DNA from: Cacajao melanocephalus
Lineage: Eukaryota > Chordata > Mammalia > Primates > Pitheciidae
DNA: 64,000 bases
Assembly: GCA_963573385.1 (NCBI GenBank)
Contig: CAUYLG010047306.1
Span: forward strand, 1 to 64,000
Direction: 5' to 3'
A program made the position numbers and the translations under genes. The notes beneath the pieces are model-generated. The model saw only the letters and a list, made by a program, of their open reading frames with translations. It was not told where the DNA came from and did not search any database. How positions within the stretch are numbered: the stretch's first letter is position 1; each line of letters opens with the position of its first letter. Shown piece after piece: positions 22,236 to 36,927 of this stretch.

Positions 22236-25200
22236 CAGACTAGGACCAATAATTGTGAGCAGATTTTATGTGCTTTTAAATTCAAGTTTAGAGAATTTCT
22301 TTTTATGTAATAGGACATTTGTTGGACAGCAGCATATAACTACTCATAAAATGTTTCTCTGAGGAGTCCAGCATCCTTCATTTATGGTGGGACTCATCCA
22401 GTTAAATTGCTCTGGTACTATAATGGACTATTTATGTTCTGTTGATGTTAATTTCTAGAACAGGCATTTCTTTGGACTCATGCCATGTTTTGTATGTTAT
22501 CTTGTGCAAGCAGCACATGGGGACCTAGTCAGTCTTCCTGATATGATAGCTGTGTATACAGCCCATGTCTCAGAGGGGAATGATAAATTGGCCTGTGCAG
22601 TGGCACAATACAGTTATTTTGGTGACAGTATTAACTCTCTTTTCATAAGGATGCTTTGTTGGAAAACTATTCAGATTAACACAGAATAATATTTAGCTTT
22701 CAAAGGTTGCATTGGGAGAAATGATACTGCCAGGATAGAAACATCAGTGTTGATTTTTTAAAATCTTTTTTTGACTCTACTGAGAATATTGAGAAGAGTT
22801 TTGATTAGTATTGATATTTAATATGAGAGGAACATTCTGGGAACCAGACTACTAGTATAATTATTATTGTTTTTATTATCAAACTAATAGTGCTAATAAA
22901 GACATGGTATTCGTTGAGAGATTCCTGTATCTCTGTTACACTTAAATTTCTCCATACTCTAATTTTAGAAAAAAATTTGTTTTGTCTTCCAACTGTGAAT
23001 ACTTTATAGTGTTGCAACTTCTACTTTTATCCAGTCTTTAATCTGGAGTAGAAAAGAGAATCCAAGCTTCCAAAAAGTATAAGTCTCTAGACTCTGACAC
23101 TTACTAACTTGCTCCTTATTTTTTCTCTCCAACAATTATTTTAAGAGCTGTATGATATAAGCATTTTTAAAAGAGCTGAAAAGTTCTAGAGTAAAAGGTG
23201 TTCTAGATTGTGTGTTGGTGCCAGTAGTACTGACAATTAAGTATTTGAGGAGAAACCTACATTTATCCACTTTGAAGAGGATCATAAGGGAGAATTAAAA
23301 ATTTAGTGCTTCAGGCTCATTAAGAGTTGGAATAGAGTAATTATGTAGCTGGTAACAAATGCTACAATCACCACTTGAGCGGTATGATATGTTACTCATT
23401 GAGACTTACTGGCCTTCTTCAGTGAACTTCAGATTTTATAAAAGTCATTTACTTAGAGAATAAAGTTCTGCTAATCCGTTATTTTAGTTCTGTCCTTTTC
23501 TGCAAATAGTGTGAGTTTTCAGAGGAGATGAGTTCCTGGTAATAATCTTGAAATGATGCAAGTTTACAGAATATCTCCCCTTGGCATGAAGCAATACTTA
23601 ATGTCTTGAACAGTGAGCCTCTTGTTCATGCAGTATTTAAAAGAGATGAGTGTAGAGGCCTTCCTTCTGCATTCATTTTATTCGTTAGTAATTGAGAAGC
23701 TGGTCTAATTTTCTAATCTTGCAAGTTGGGAAATAATTAAAATGCTCAAGAGACATTAGATCAAGCCTGGTGTGCCTTTCTCTATCAAATTTTAAGGGAT
23801 TTTTTCTCTCAGTAATTCTTAATTCTGCCTTTGTATATTTCCAGTCTTGTTTTCTATTTGTATTGCACACAGTGACATGTCAATTTCAAAAGAAAATGTA
23901 TTCAGATCTACTTTCAAACTAACTGAAAGAGATAGTGGTATTTATTTTATCCTGAGGTTTTGTTGTTGTTATGGTGGTTCTTTGTTTTTTAAATCTGGAC
24001 ATATCTGTAATCTCCTAAGAGAATCTCTTTATCCCAAACCCAGAGTCTGGTTATTCTTGTATTAGATACTGTTTTAAAAGCCAGGTAGTATTACTATAGT
24101 ATAGAAATTTTTTTAAATAATGAAAACAGACTTTTTTTAAACTACATTTTTCTACTGCATAAAAATGCAATGACAAGTGAAAAACATTAGTACTCTGTCA
24201 TGCTGTTAGTATAGACCATTTTTGGGTTTTTAACTCCATGTCCCTGTCTGGAAGCTTTACAGGGCTGTGTCTTAGTCATCTTAAGCCTAACACATTGTAG
24301 GCTTCCAATAAATACTGCTTTATTTGTATTAAATTTAAAATGGAATGGAATGTGGTACATCACCAGAGTTCATAGCTCCTGACTCGTGCCATAACTTTCC
24401 TTGCCCCATCCCCAAGATTTAAAAAAACGTAAACTATTAGACTAATTATAGTCACTACAGTTGTAAATTAGGCCATGCATTTCATTAAAAATTGACGCAG
24501 TTCCCTTTTTGAAAGGCTATGTCACAGAAATGCAAACTAGCCTTTTATATAGAACACTAAAATCATTTAACTTGAATTCTTCTAATTACAATACCACAAA
24601 GATTAAAAAAATACATCTATATTATCGTCTCAGTTTGATAACTAGCTGGGAAAAAAATGTCAATTTTGATATGTAGCAACTGTTATCACTTATTTTATGT
24701 AACAGTTGTATTGATTGATTTTTTTTCCATTTATAATCACTTATTCTGTGAGATTTTCTTCCCTGCAGCAGTGGACTGAAAAAGTTACAGTTTTCTGCCA
24801 TTTATAAGCATTAAGAGTAGAAATCAATAGTTAAATTGACCTAATAAAAGATTTCTGCATCCTACCACTGTGACAAGAAGAGCAGAAAGCAACACATATA
24901 GACTCTAACGAGGCTCAAAAGCACCTTTTGCATTTGTTTTGCATATGAATTTAATAAGCATGAGACAGTGTTACTGAATTGCATTTGTTTTATCGAGTCT
25001 GTTTAAGCAGGATACTGTTAAGTAATAAGCTGTTGGTTCCTGGGAGCCAGGTTCAGTTAACAGGTCAGCAGCAGACTTGCCATATACCAAAAATGGGGAT
25101 ATTCTGGTTTCAGTTTGCTAGATACTTAAGTAAACTTGTGGAGAATTTTTCTTTTTTGCTTTGCAATTACTGGTTACTTCTCTTTAACATTGCATTTGCA

Positions 25201-25514
25201 TTCCATGTAAAAAATAGATTTTATATATAATTTGAAATTTATCCAGATGTACTTATTCATTGGATATTATTTTTAAATGATAAAGGAACTTAAAAAAGTG
25301 ATAGGATCAATATAGTAATAATTCTAACTCCCTTTTATACCCATATAAAATTCACTTAACTAGATTTATTCATACAACAATATTGTTAAATAATAAAGGA
25401 ATTTTTAAAAGAAATAGTGTAAACATACAAAGATGAATAATTTGAACTCCCTTTTATATAAATGTATCTATATTTACTAACTATAAATAATTTTTAAAAA
25501 TATATGTGCACACA

Positions 25515-25912
25515 CACATCATACCTTAACAATGATGATACATTCGGAGTGTCATTAGGGTATTTCATTGTTTGTGTACATCAAAGAGTATACTTACACA
25601 AACCTAAATGGCATAGGCTACTACGCATCTAGGCTGTATAGTACAGCCTGTTGCTCTTAGTCTACGAATCTATATAGCCTGTTACCATATCGAATACTGT
25701 AGGCAGTTATAATGTTATGTTATAATGTTATGTATTTCTCCTCAAACATAGAAAAGATGATTGTGTTGTGCTGTGAGTTTATGATGGCTACAAATGTCAC
25801 TAGGTGGTGAGAATTTTTTAGCTCCATTATAATCTTATGGGACCACCATCATATATATGGTCCTTTGTTGACTGAACTGTTGTTATGCAGCTAATGACTA
25901 TAGTTAGTCAAA
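25515..25912. mobile_element. pogo/Tigger-type MITE
   Basis: A diverged copy of the short non-autonomous family containing ACTTACACAAACCTAAATGG, TAATCTTATGGGACCACC, and GTTGACTGAACTGTTGTTAT near its end. I know the text from primate genomes but not the exact subfamily name. Confidence 0.75.
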
Positions 25913-26759
25913 AAAATCTAGTTCTGTGATTGGTTTTGTTCCCTCCTTTCTTCTGATCATTGTTCATTCAATACTTTTTATATGACATGTACTTTGAGAG
26001 CACAAGGTATGCAAAAATTATCCCCGTTTTCAGTGGCAGTATCTGTTGCTGACCCAGATAACTTCATTTCCTTCAGCTGTGCTTTCATTTTCAACTTCTC
26101 TAGTTAGAAATAAATCCTCTTGTGTTGCCCCTTGAGGGAGGAATCGTTTAGCAGGAAATCACTTACTAATCACAGTTCATTAATCACATATGAAGAATAC
26201 TTTTTAAATGTCAACTGTCATTCGTAGAAAATGTATGTTACTTTGAGGAATCTCTGTGAATTACTTATTCACTTTCATTGCCTTTCACACATCATATTCC
26301 TTAGGAGTTTATTTCAAATATAAATTGACGTATACAGTCTTGCAAAAAAGAGAGATAGCAGTTGTGCCTTTTCTTTGATTTACTTGTTATCTTACTATCA
26401 TGTGATTAGTCTGTGAAAGTCACTCTGCCTGTATAGCTTGTTGAAGGTTGCAGGCAGTGGAGTGCCGGAACTGGCTCACGTCGAGACCTCTTCCCAATTC
26501 CATGTTCAGTGATGTCTTTGTTGGTAGGTTAAAATTGGCTATGGTGAGAGTGTTTACACTTTGTAAATTGGCAGATGCTACAACCATGGTTCTCCCTTCT
26601 CCTAGACAGTCACTTATTAAACCTTTAGTAGCACTTACAGTTTACAGTATTATCTTCCTTTTGTTTGTTTTTTTTAAACACTTTTATTATGAGGAATAGC
26701 CATGTAGAATTTTATTTCCAGATATATTGTTGTTTGAAACACTAAGAACATCACTCACT

Positions 26760-26935
26760 ATACCAATTGCCAACTGAGTAACTAAGCAAATTACTTAGCC
26801 TTTATGTGCCCAAGTGTCCTTATCTGTAAGACAGGGTTAATAATAGCAGGTACCTTGGGATCGATGTGAGGTTGAATAAGAAATATGCTTATTTCAGTGC
26901 GTCTATAATGACCTCGACTGAGCACTCAAATAATG
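26760..26935 (+). mobile_element. MIR element
   Basis: Sense MIR-like: AAATTACTTAGCCTTTATGT, then TTATCTGTAAGACAGGGTTA and TAATAGCAGGTACC. Confidence 0.72.
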
Positions 26936-27219
26936 CTACCTCTGATCTCTCTGTACTTTAATCGATATATATTTATTGATCCCACTAACTACTTAGTATT
27001 TTGCTGTGTACAGTGGGTCATCTGTTGAGACTCAATACCTCTCATATTGAGTATTAGCCACATTGACCTGCGGCAGATGACTTCTTTTAATGTTCCCATG
27101 TAATGCCCTTTTTTTTTTCATTTGTTTGTTTTTGTTTTTTGGTCTTTCTGCCTGGGACTCTTTTTCTTCCTACGTGAATTTTGCAGACCTTTTTCATGTT
27201 TATATTTGATTAATACAGT

Positions 27220-27440
27220 CCCTCCTCTAGAAAGCTTTTCCTCACTCTAGACCTAGCGACATAATGGTTTTGCCTCTTTGCTTATGTAGTTTGGAGTACA
27301 AATCATAATTATGCATCTTACTCCATCTCTGCATTTCATTTAACAGCCTATGACTTACTACCTTTTTGTTCTTACTCTCTTAGTGAGAAATGCTTGACAC
27401 ATAGTAGACCGACTGGAAGTGTACACTGAATGGTTGTTGG
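27220..27440 (+). mobile_element. L2-like relic
   Basis: Weak match to an L2 3' region, with AAGCTTTTCCTCACTCTAGA, then CTTGACACATAGTAG and a GAATGGTTG end. Confidence 0.45.
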
Positions 27441-27834
27441 TTAAAGGAATAAAACATGGACTTTGCTCATAGAGACCTTACTATTTGGTTGAAAAGATAA
27501 TACATACACTTGTGACGAAGGTAAACACAAAATATATTGAAGATATCTATATTTTAATTTTTTTAGTTTATAATTTTTTACATACCTATATTTTTTGTTG
27601 TAGGTAAGTCAATTATTTTCATGCTACACATATGGACATTCATGTACATATGTACAAATACATTGATTTTGGTCGTCTAGGCAAGATTGTAAGTAGCAAA
27701 GCCAAGTTTGTAAACCAGGTTTTGGGACTTGAGGTCAGAAATATATATTTTAAAAAATCCTTGTTTACTCTTCTAGACACGAACTCTTTTTTTTTTTTTT
27801 TTTTTTGCTGTGATTTCTGTCTTTTTTTGTAAGT

Positions 27835-28128
27835 TTAAAAAATTCTTATGGCAGTTTTTAAATGTACATAATATTAGAGAAAACAATCTACCAACCTCCT
27901 CTGTATATCTGTCAGTCAGCATTTTGTATGCATGTATTCATGTGTGCATCAACCAACATTTTGGCCTTCTTGTTTTATTACCTTTCACAGTCCTTTTATC
28001 CCTGTTGTATGTTAAAACAAGTCTCAGACACCCTATCCTGTTACCTATACTTCTTCAGTAGTATCTCTAACAGTTAAGAACTTACTTAAATATAACGTCA
28101 TTTCCAAATCTATGAAAATTGACAATAC
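27835..28128. mobile_element. Old L1-like 3' region, part 1 (split by Alu)
   Basis: Text resembles old mammalian L1 3' sequence (GTATTCATGTGTGCATCAAC, then CAAGTCTCAGACACCCTATC). It continues after the Alu at 28129-28420. The family assignment is tentative. Confidence 0.4.
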
Positions 28129-28420
28129 TTTTTTTTTTTTGAGACAGAGTCTTGCTCTTTTGCCAGGATGGAGTGCAGTGGTGCCATCTCGGCTCACTGT
28201 AACCTCTGCCTCCCAGTTCAAGAGATTCCCCTGCCTCAGCCTCCTGAGTAGCTGGGACTATAGGCACTGGCCACCGTGCCCGGTTAATTTTTTGTATTTT
28301 TTAATAAAGACGGGATTTCACCATGTTGGCTAGGATGGTCTGGATCTCCTGACCTTGTGATCTCCCCTCTCAGCCTTCCAAAGTGCTGTGATTACAGGTG
28401 TGAGCCACTATGCCTGGCCA
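28129..28420 (-). mobile_element. Alu element, antisense
   Basis: Poly-T then GAGACAGAGTCTTGCTC through GAGCCACTATGCCTGGCC. Near full length. Confidence 0.95.
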
Positions 28421-29130
28421 ATTGTCAATAATTTTATTGTATCATTTGATAGCCATTTTATGTTTAACTTTTTCTGATTGCCACAGCAATGTCTTTTTTT
28501 TTAATAGGTACATTTTTCCAGTCAGCATCTACATTTCATTTGGGTTTTATGTCTTTTAAGATTCTTTTGGTCTATAACAATTGCTCTTCCCTTTTCCCCC
28601 TCATGCCTTTTAAAAAAAGAAAAATTCAAGTCATTGTCCTGGAGAATGTCTGAAATTCTGAATTATCTGATTTCTTCACTGTGGTGTCATTTAGCTTGTT
28701 ACTCCATCATCCTTATTTTCTGTAAACTAAAAATTAGAGTCGAGTTTAACTTTAATGTTATTTATCATTATTTGGGAAGAACATTTCCTAGAAGGTTCTA
28801 TATACTTTCCGTTTCATCATATTGAGAGAACATAATTTTAGTTACCCCTACTTTTAATGATGTTGCAATCTCTCAGTGAATCAGGTTGGCCTGGGCCAAT
28901 TCTTATAAAGTTCGTCATCAGACTTGGATCCAGTGATTTCACCTCATTGTTGATTATTTTGTAGCCATGATATCTTTTAGGGATTGCAAAATGGTGACTT
29001 TTAATTATGTAATTTCTGGTACATTTATTATCAAGAATTTTTTTCGTAAAGAACTTTTCTTAGTAACTAATGGCAACTTCAAATTACAGTTTATATCAGA
29101 AAAAGGGAGAAAATGCATGATTTTTATTTT
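28421..29130. mobile_element. Old L1-like 3' region, part 2
   Basis: Contains phrases I associate with old L1M-type 3' regions: ATTTGGGTTTTATGTCTTTT, TCCTGGAGAATGTCTGAAAT, and GGGATTGCAAAATGGTGAC. Strongly diverged; subfamily and orientation not resolved. Confidence 0.45.
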
Positions 29131-29243
29131 TCAATTTTCAGAATCAGATATTCACTTCTAATATAAGATCTAAATAAAGTTACACATGTATTCAAGGATG
29201 CTAATAAATTTTTCTAAAAAAACTTTTCCCTTGGAGAAATTCT

Positions 29244-29542
<299 letters not shown>

Positions 29543-29741
29543 TGAGAAATTCTTTGATTTGCTTTTCCTGATTTTTTTTAGTTAATATGTTTTAATCACA
29601 CTGCTTCCTATGGAGGTATTATCAGAAAAGTGTTCTTCCTTTTTGTTTATCATTAATGTGTCTATGTACAATTGAATTTATTTACTCAGAAGATATATAT
29701 TGGACATCTGTCTTTTTATCAAGCTCTGTGCTGATCCCTGA

Positions 29742-30076
<335 letters not shown>

Positions 30077-31744
30077 CTTTTTTCCTAGAATATATAGTTT
30101 GGTTTTCTTTTCTACTCATGATGTGATTTTAAAAATCGAACCTGTTGTATATTAATGTGGTTTTGTGAACTGTAATATTTGGTGTCATATACTACACATT
30201 TTAACTAGCAATTTTTTTTAGCTCTCTTTGGAATTTTTGGCCTTAGTGTCTAAAATAATGGCAATAAAGGGATTTGAAAGTTAAATTGTTCTTGCTGACC
30301 CAAAGAAAAATCAGATATTTCTGTTTAGGACACAGTATGTGACAAACAAGGAAGGTTTTATTTATTTTTTTGAAGAAGTAAGAATTGAAGAGAGAATAAT
30401 GAGAATTCCTCCAAGATTAAAAGTAAATAAGATACTGTGCTATTTTAATGTAAGCAAACATTTGGACTTAATTTAATTTCTATGTTCAGTAAATGAGAGT
30501 GAAATTTCAGGGATGTCTTTATCTCCTATAGGGTGTGTTTTGCCAGGATTTATTAAGGATAATACTGGATTTTAGAAAATGTGCAGTTTCTAAAGGCTTG
30601 TGAACTTTTTATATTGATAGAAAATATAGGTAAGACTAAGTAACACACTGTTGTCTCCAAGGGATCCTGTGACTGTGACACAAAAAATATAATACTGAAT
30701 TCACCAAAAGATGCACTGTTAATCTGGGGTTATGTTATGCTGTTATTTTATTAGGCATGTGATACTATGCTGTGAATTTTATAGTAATTATTTAAGTAAT
30801 TATTATAATTCTAAAAATCTTGTGAGACGTTTTCTCTAAAGCTTTTTACTCAGCTTTTACTCATGTTCAGATAATGTGATATAGCTGTTACAGTTATTTG
30901 AGATTAGGGTGGAGGCAAATTATTGACATAAAATGTATTTTATAATTAAAAATTAGAATGGAAAAAGTTTACATTGTATGTATAAGATTTTGCTAACATG
31001 CTTTATGACATTACGTAGAAGTACTGGGAAGAAGGAGATCTTTAAAAGGAGTGAGATTTTGTTTGCTTTGCTGGAGCACCTTATCAGGAAATTTGAAAGC
31101 TAAGGCCTTTAATTGTGGTATCTGATGATTCTAAAACTTATACTGAATTTAACTTTGAAGATCAACACATGGATTTTTTAAAAACAATATTTACTCTATC
31201 AAAAGAGTAGTTATATTTTTATTTGAGGAAATAGCTTAATCTAAACAGCACAAAAGTTGACAAAAAAGTTTGTTAATACATAAATATTGGCTATTTTAAT
31301 CTGTTGAAAACGGAAGGCTAGTACCAAGGGAGATAGTAGTAAAATTATTAAAGGAGCTATTGAAAAGTAAACATTATGCAACATAAAAAGAAGGGAAAAA
31401 CTGACAGAGTAGAATAACAGGAAGATTAGTCATTTCTGGAAGGAAAAAGTAGGTGGGGGGCAGGGGACGAAGTATTTTAAACAGGAATGTGGAACTGGAA
31501 GTGCTAGTGCTAAAAGACAGATATGAGCTCATTTGGGAGCTAAACTGGGCTTTGAAAAAGGACAAAGGTAGCATTTAATATCAAAATTTAAAGATTATAT
31601 TAACAATAAGCAAAAACAAAAATGGAGAAAATGTTCCGTTAGGGATTAAAAAATGCCTATTAAAATAAAAATTATGTTTACTCCTTTGTGGAACTGACTT
31701 GGCTTCTCTCAGACAGGAATGTCAAATGCGAATCAAGAAAAAAT

Positions 31745-32000
31745 ATTTCTGAGGCCAAGACAGGGAAGTTACTTGATCTCAGGGGTTTGAGATCACCCTG
31801 AGCAACATAGTAAGACTCTGTCTCTACCAAAAAGAAAAGAAAAATTAGCCAGGCAGGGTTATGAGCACCTGAAATCACAGCTACTTAGGAGGCTGAGGTG
31901 GGAAGACTGCTTGAGCTTGGGAAGTTGAGGCTGCAGTGAGCCATGATCAGCTACTGCACTCCAGCCTGGGCAATGAAGCAAGACCCTATCGCAAAAAATA
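31745..32000 (+). mobile_element. Alu element, sense, 5' truncated, old
   Basis: Sense Alu starting in the left arm (CTGAGGCCAAGACAGGGAAG) and ending at AGCAAGACCCTATCGCAAAA. High divergence, AluJ-like. Confidence 0.9.
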
Positions 32001-32297
32001 TACATATACGTATATTTTTGTGAAATACACATATTTAATATATATATTTCAAAACAAGCCAAAGTTCTTTTACTTTCAAGTGGTGGATAAAATAAAAGCA
32101 TTGTGAATATCATGGGATATATGTGCTATTTGGTTTGAAATAATTTTCACTTTTACATTTATCTGACGACTAAGGAAGAACCAATCTCTGAATATTTTAA
32201 GGATTATTTCTATGAATTTTCTAAAAAGTATAAATTATAACTATGTCATACAAAAATATTTAGCAATCTTTGTAACAGAAAATAAGAAAGTAAATAT

Positions 32298-32333
32298 TGT
32301 GTGTGTGTTTGTGTGTGAGTGTATGTGTGTGTT
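32298..32333. repeat. Impure (GT)n repeat
   Basis: GT units interrupted by TTT, GA and TA. Confidence 0.85.
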
Positions 32334-32451
32334 TATTGGTAGTCTCATTAATTCCTAGTCTCTACTGACGGTATTAGGGACATTAGTGAAACAGATTTTG
32401 GGGAACCCATTTTCAACCACTCTGACTGTTCTAATATATTTTATTTGTTTA

Positions 32452-32684
32452 GAGCCTGTGTCTGTGTTGGCCAGGCTAGTCTCAAACTTCTGGGTTCAAG
32501 CAATCCTGCTTTAGTCTCCCAAGGATCTGAGACTATACGTCCATACCACTATGCCCAGTTAAAATGTACTTTAAATAAAGTAGATAATTCTGGGGCTATC
32601 TCAGACTCCTGGCTTTAAGTGATCCTTCTGCCTCAGCCTCCCAAAGTGCTGGGATTATAGGCTTGAGCCAACATGCTTGCCAGC
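32452..32684 (-). mobile_element. Ancient Alu-related fragments, antisense
   Basis: Two Alu-like pieces (GTTGGCCAGGCTAGTCTCAA to ATGCCCAG, then CCTCAGCCTCCCAAAGTGCT) are separated by about 60 bp of other sequence. They look like fossil Alu monomer or fragmented Alu copies. Confidence 0.75.
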
Positions 32685-32888
32685 TCTGAGGTTATATTAG
32701 CATGACACCAGGACAGAATCTGCCCATTTTTATATCAGGAAAAAAAAATACTGCATTCATTTAGATGCAGAAAATAGCATATGCCTATTGAAATTTTAAA
32801 AAATCTAATTTAGACACCTAAGATTATTGTTTGTTATAACAACATGGAATACATCATTTTGTATCACTGAATTCATGGAAATGCAGTA

Positions 32889-33197
32889 CAGTAATCCCCC
32901 CCTTACCTGCCGTTTCACTTTCTGTAGGTTCAGTTACCCATGCTATAACACGTTAAGATATTTTGGGACAGAGAAAGCAATAGACCATATTAACATAAGT
33001 TTTATTACAGTATAATTATTGTTTTGTTATAGTTATTGTTGTTTATCACTTACTGAGCCTAATTTATAAATTAAACTTTATCATAGGTATGCATGTACAG
33101 GAAAAAACAGTGTATTTAGGGGTTCTTACTGTCCATGGTTTCAGGCATCCTCTGGGGGTCTTGGAATGTATTCCCCATAGATAAGGAGTAACTACTG
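32889..33197. mobile_element. Tigger-type MITE with TA target duplication
   Basis: Starts CAGTAATCC after TA and ends ...CTACTG before TA, as expected for a pogo/Tigger family member. The internal text GGTTTCAGGCATCCTCTGGG is shared with the copy at 61974-62310. By memory it resembles a Tigger2/MER28-like family. Confidence 0.82.
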
Positions 33198-33337
33198 TAA
33201 GCAGTCAGGTAAGCCTTTTGCATTGATTTTATTACAAATTGCAATGCTTCCATGGCTCACTTACACATAATTTGCTGAGGTAACTTCTAACTCTTGCAGA
33301 AAATAAACAGTTTACATAAACACCAAATACTGCTAAA

Positions 33338-33448
33338 AATTTCTTTATCTCCTTTTCTCTCTCTTTCCATTCCTTCTCCCTCTCTCCTTCCCTGTCTGAC
33401 TCCCTCATTCCCTCTTCTCTTTTCACACTCACATAGACACTCCTTTCC

Positions 33449-33450
<2 letters not shown>
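33338..33450. repeat. Polypyrimidine tract
   Basis: About 110 bp almost entirely of C and T on the + strand (CTCTCTCTTTCCATTCCTTC and similar), directly before a pure CA run. It could adopt triplex DNA. Confidence 0.85.

Positions 33451-33502
<52 letters not shown>
33451..33502. repeat. (AC)26 microsatellite
   Basis: 52 bp of uninterrupted AC. Likely polymorphic. Confidence 0.98.
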
Positions 33503-33505
<3 letters not shown>

Positions 33506-33974
33506 GGGCATAACTGAATAGGAAATGTTTATTTTCCAAACTATAGAAAAAAACCTTATCTCAAACACTGAAAGTCCTTCCTTTTCCTGATTTGGAAATA
33601 CTAAGTCATACTGAGTCACTTGTAGATTTTCTTTAGCCAGTTTTATTTAAAGCGTAAAGTTGTGGGGACAAAATGACTCAGGAGTTTGTGGTGCACCATT
33701 AGAGCTTTTCACTTTTAGGATACTAGTTCATATTCCAATGACTTAGTATTAGTTAAAGATTGATGGGTTGTTTGCTTTCTAGAAGAACCTGAGGAGCTCA
33801 CTGTAACTTCACCTATTTTAATCTACATATGGCCTAGAGTTTATGCTTATTAATTTATTTGTTTCTAGGTAAAGGCATATTCAAGGAATTCAATAAAAGG
33901 AAATAGACCCAGTAAGAGTTTTTGAATAAGAAACTGTTACCTTTCTCATTTACATCTATTACTTCTACTGTTAA

Positions 33975-34270
<296 letters not shown>

Positions 34271-34947
34271 TGATAGATCTTTAAAAGTGAAGTTTGTTAA
34301 AATGATCAGAAACTTAAACTGATATGTGGTTGATTACATTGCCATTGATATCAACGAGAAATAAGAACTGTAGTGGTTAAGTTGAGCAGTCAGAATCTAT
34401 ATGTCTGTATCTATCTGTATTGATTTAGATGACTGGCTAAATGAGTCATGATTCCTCCTATCATGTGATAATGCCAAGGTCAGAAAAATCATTTGTTATG
34501 ATCTATCTTATGTAAAAGCTTGTGGAGTTACTTTGTTTTTCTCTCATTAAGATGTCAAAATATGCTTTCTAGAATTTTTGAATAATTTCTGCTTAAATTC
34601 AGTGTTGGCGAGTGAAAGAAATTTAACTCTTTTGTTAGCCAAAGAGTAAATCAATCTTATGTGGGTGCAATATATAACATGACTACCCAAGAAATCTGCA
34701 AAAAGATAGTTGTCTAGAAATTAGGTACAGAGTTGTCATCTCCTTCTCTGATATTTTTATTATAAAAATAATTCAAGGTAAATAAACTGTAAAGGGCACA
34801 TCACCTCAAGCTATGCCACATGAGCACCTAAATAGGTCCTTTTTAAATAAATGCTACCAAATGGATGTATTTCTATAGCTTATGGCTAAATTCTGACAGA
34901 GGGGAGGTGCCTTCACCGAGTATTTTCTCTCTGAAGTTTTCATGGTT

Positions 34948-34951
<4 letters not shown>

Positions 34952-34979
<28 letters not shown>
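34952..34979. repeat. (TG)n microsatellite
   Basis: Fourteen TG units followed by GCACATGCGCACAC, a potential Z-DNA segment. Confidence 0.95.
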
Positions 34980-35754
34980 CACATGCGCACACTAGCTTAT
35001 ATTAGGTTAGAGTTTTTAAAAAGCCAAAAATAGCCAAACTTAGTCCAGAGAGTTAGACTTGCTGCCAAACTAAAGAAATAGGTTGGTTTCAATATTCTTC
35101 ATTGGCTTCTCAGTCTTAACATTTAGAGATCTAAGTACTTGATTTGAGCTGCCTGAAATTACCCAGATGGCTTTGGGTCCTCAAGAGCTGATTCAAGGAA
35201 GTCATTTCAGCTGCTGAATAATCAAGGCAGTACCTTCCTCCAGTGTTGGTTTCAGCCCACATCTTACAATCATTGGACTCTGAACTCATAATTATTGTCT
35301 GGACTCTGCATGCAATTAAATTAATTTTGCAAGGGTGGGAATGAAATATAGGTATTATTGGCATCAATGGTAATCCCCCAAAACAGAATAACAGATACTG
35401 TGATGGTAATAATGTTACTGCCCTGTTAATACCTCTGAAGATAAGATACACTTGAAAAATAATGTGAAAACTGAATTTGTCCTTGACTTGAAAATCTGAG
35501 AATCACATAAAATGTTTGTTAATTTCTTAAGCTAGTGAATATCATTAAGAGAAATGGACACATATAATAAGATAAGCTTGTGCACGTATTTATACATAAT
35601 TAAGTTTTCGAAAAAAGACAGGGATAGCAGATGCTCCTGTCACCAGGGTTCTGGACAGACATGACATTTCTTACTCTCTTTGAAGACTTCTAACACTTTA
35701 TCAGTTTTCAAGAGTCAGTAGAGGGTGGGCATAAAACCACAATTTCAGGAACCG

Positions 35755-35960
35755 CATACTCTGAGTCTAGATTTTATCTTTGCTACTCATTAGTTGTATA
35801 ACATTTGGCAACTTAACATTAGATCCTTCAGATTTATCAGATGTAACCTATTATATGGGAGCATGTCTACTTCGTTAAGTTATTGTGACTCTTACATAAG
35901 TTAATACATGTAAAGAACTTGGGGAATTTCAGGGCACACAATGTTACGTTATAGTTAATG
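35755..35960 (+). mobile_element. MIR element
   Basis: Sense MIR-like text: TACTCATTAGTTGTATAACA, AACATTAGATCCTTCAGATT, AATACATGTAAAGAACTTGG and a TAGTTAATGTTATTAGCTG end. Confidence 0.7.
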
Positions 35961-36084
35961 TTATTAGCTGTTATTAAATTCTAATTTTATGTAAACATTT
36001 AAAAATGTCTTGTTAACAGTAAATGTGCAATACACAAATAAATGAAAATCAAAATCAGTGATGGAGTTTTAATGAAATAATTTA

Positions 36085-36300
36085 GAGCTCCATCTCTGGA
36101 ACTATATAATCTTGATTTAAATCACTGTGACCTTGAAGAAGTTATGTAACCTAACTAAGCCTCAGTTTCCTTGTTTCCAAAATTGAAGCAATACTAATAT
36201 CTAATCGTTGGAGGAGTTATGAAAGTTAAATGGGATAACACAAAGCACAGAGAACAGTGCTTGGCACTTAATGAGTCTACAGTATTTTTTAGCTGTTGTT
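36085..36300 (+). mobile_element. MIR element
   Basis: Sense MIR with ACTGTGACCTTGAAGAAG, GCCTCAGTTTCCTTGTTTCC, GGGATAACACAAAGCACAGA and CAGTGCTTGGCACTTAATGA. Confidence 0.82.
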
Positions 36301-36927
36301 TTATTAATTCTGTAATGATGAAGTGAACACTGTGAAGTAATACTTACATTGAGAAACATTATACTTAGACTCTGCCTATACAGAGTTTTCCAGTTTTGCT
36401 AATGTTTTTTGCTAGTGTTATTCTCTGCTGTGTAGAGAACACATGCTTTGGTGTTCATAATTCTTCTGTAATAGGTAAATGAATAACGTGTTTTTTTAAT
36501 TTATCTTTTGTTAAAATATTTAAATTATATAAACTGTAGCTGCTTTTTATATCTATAGGATTTTAGCTCTGGATAAATCAGTTAGGTAAATGCATTGTTA
36601 ATGTTGGAACCTGCTTAACTCTGTTGTCCAGCCACATTGTAGCCAACTAGTTAAGTCAAACACCACTGGAAAAAAAAGCAAATAATCAAAAACATCAAAA
36701 TGGAAATGAAATATGAAGCAAGGAAGTCATTGCTTCTTCTGTAAAATAAAGGTCTGAGACCTAATATTTCCCTATTGGTTCAGAGTATTGTAGATTATGA
36801 AAACATTAGGATTTTCAATGAAGCTGTTTCTATGCCAAGATGGCAGAGAGAGAATATTATGAAAGAAATGGCCAAAATTGAATATGACATTTATTTTATA
36901 TGGTAACATTCTTTCTTTCATTAACAG

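Noticed and set aside
33232..33521. ORFs on both strands at 33.2-33.5 kb
   Set aside because: Translations of the CA repeat and polypyrimidine tract.
35131..35451. 106-codon minus-strand ORF
   Set aside because: No homology recognised and no supporting splice or promoter context.
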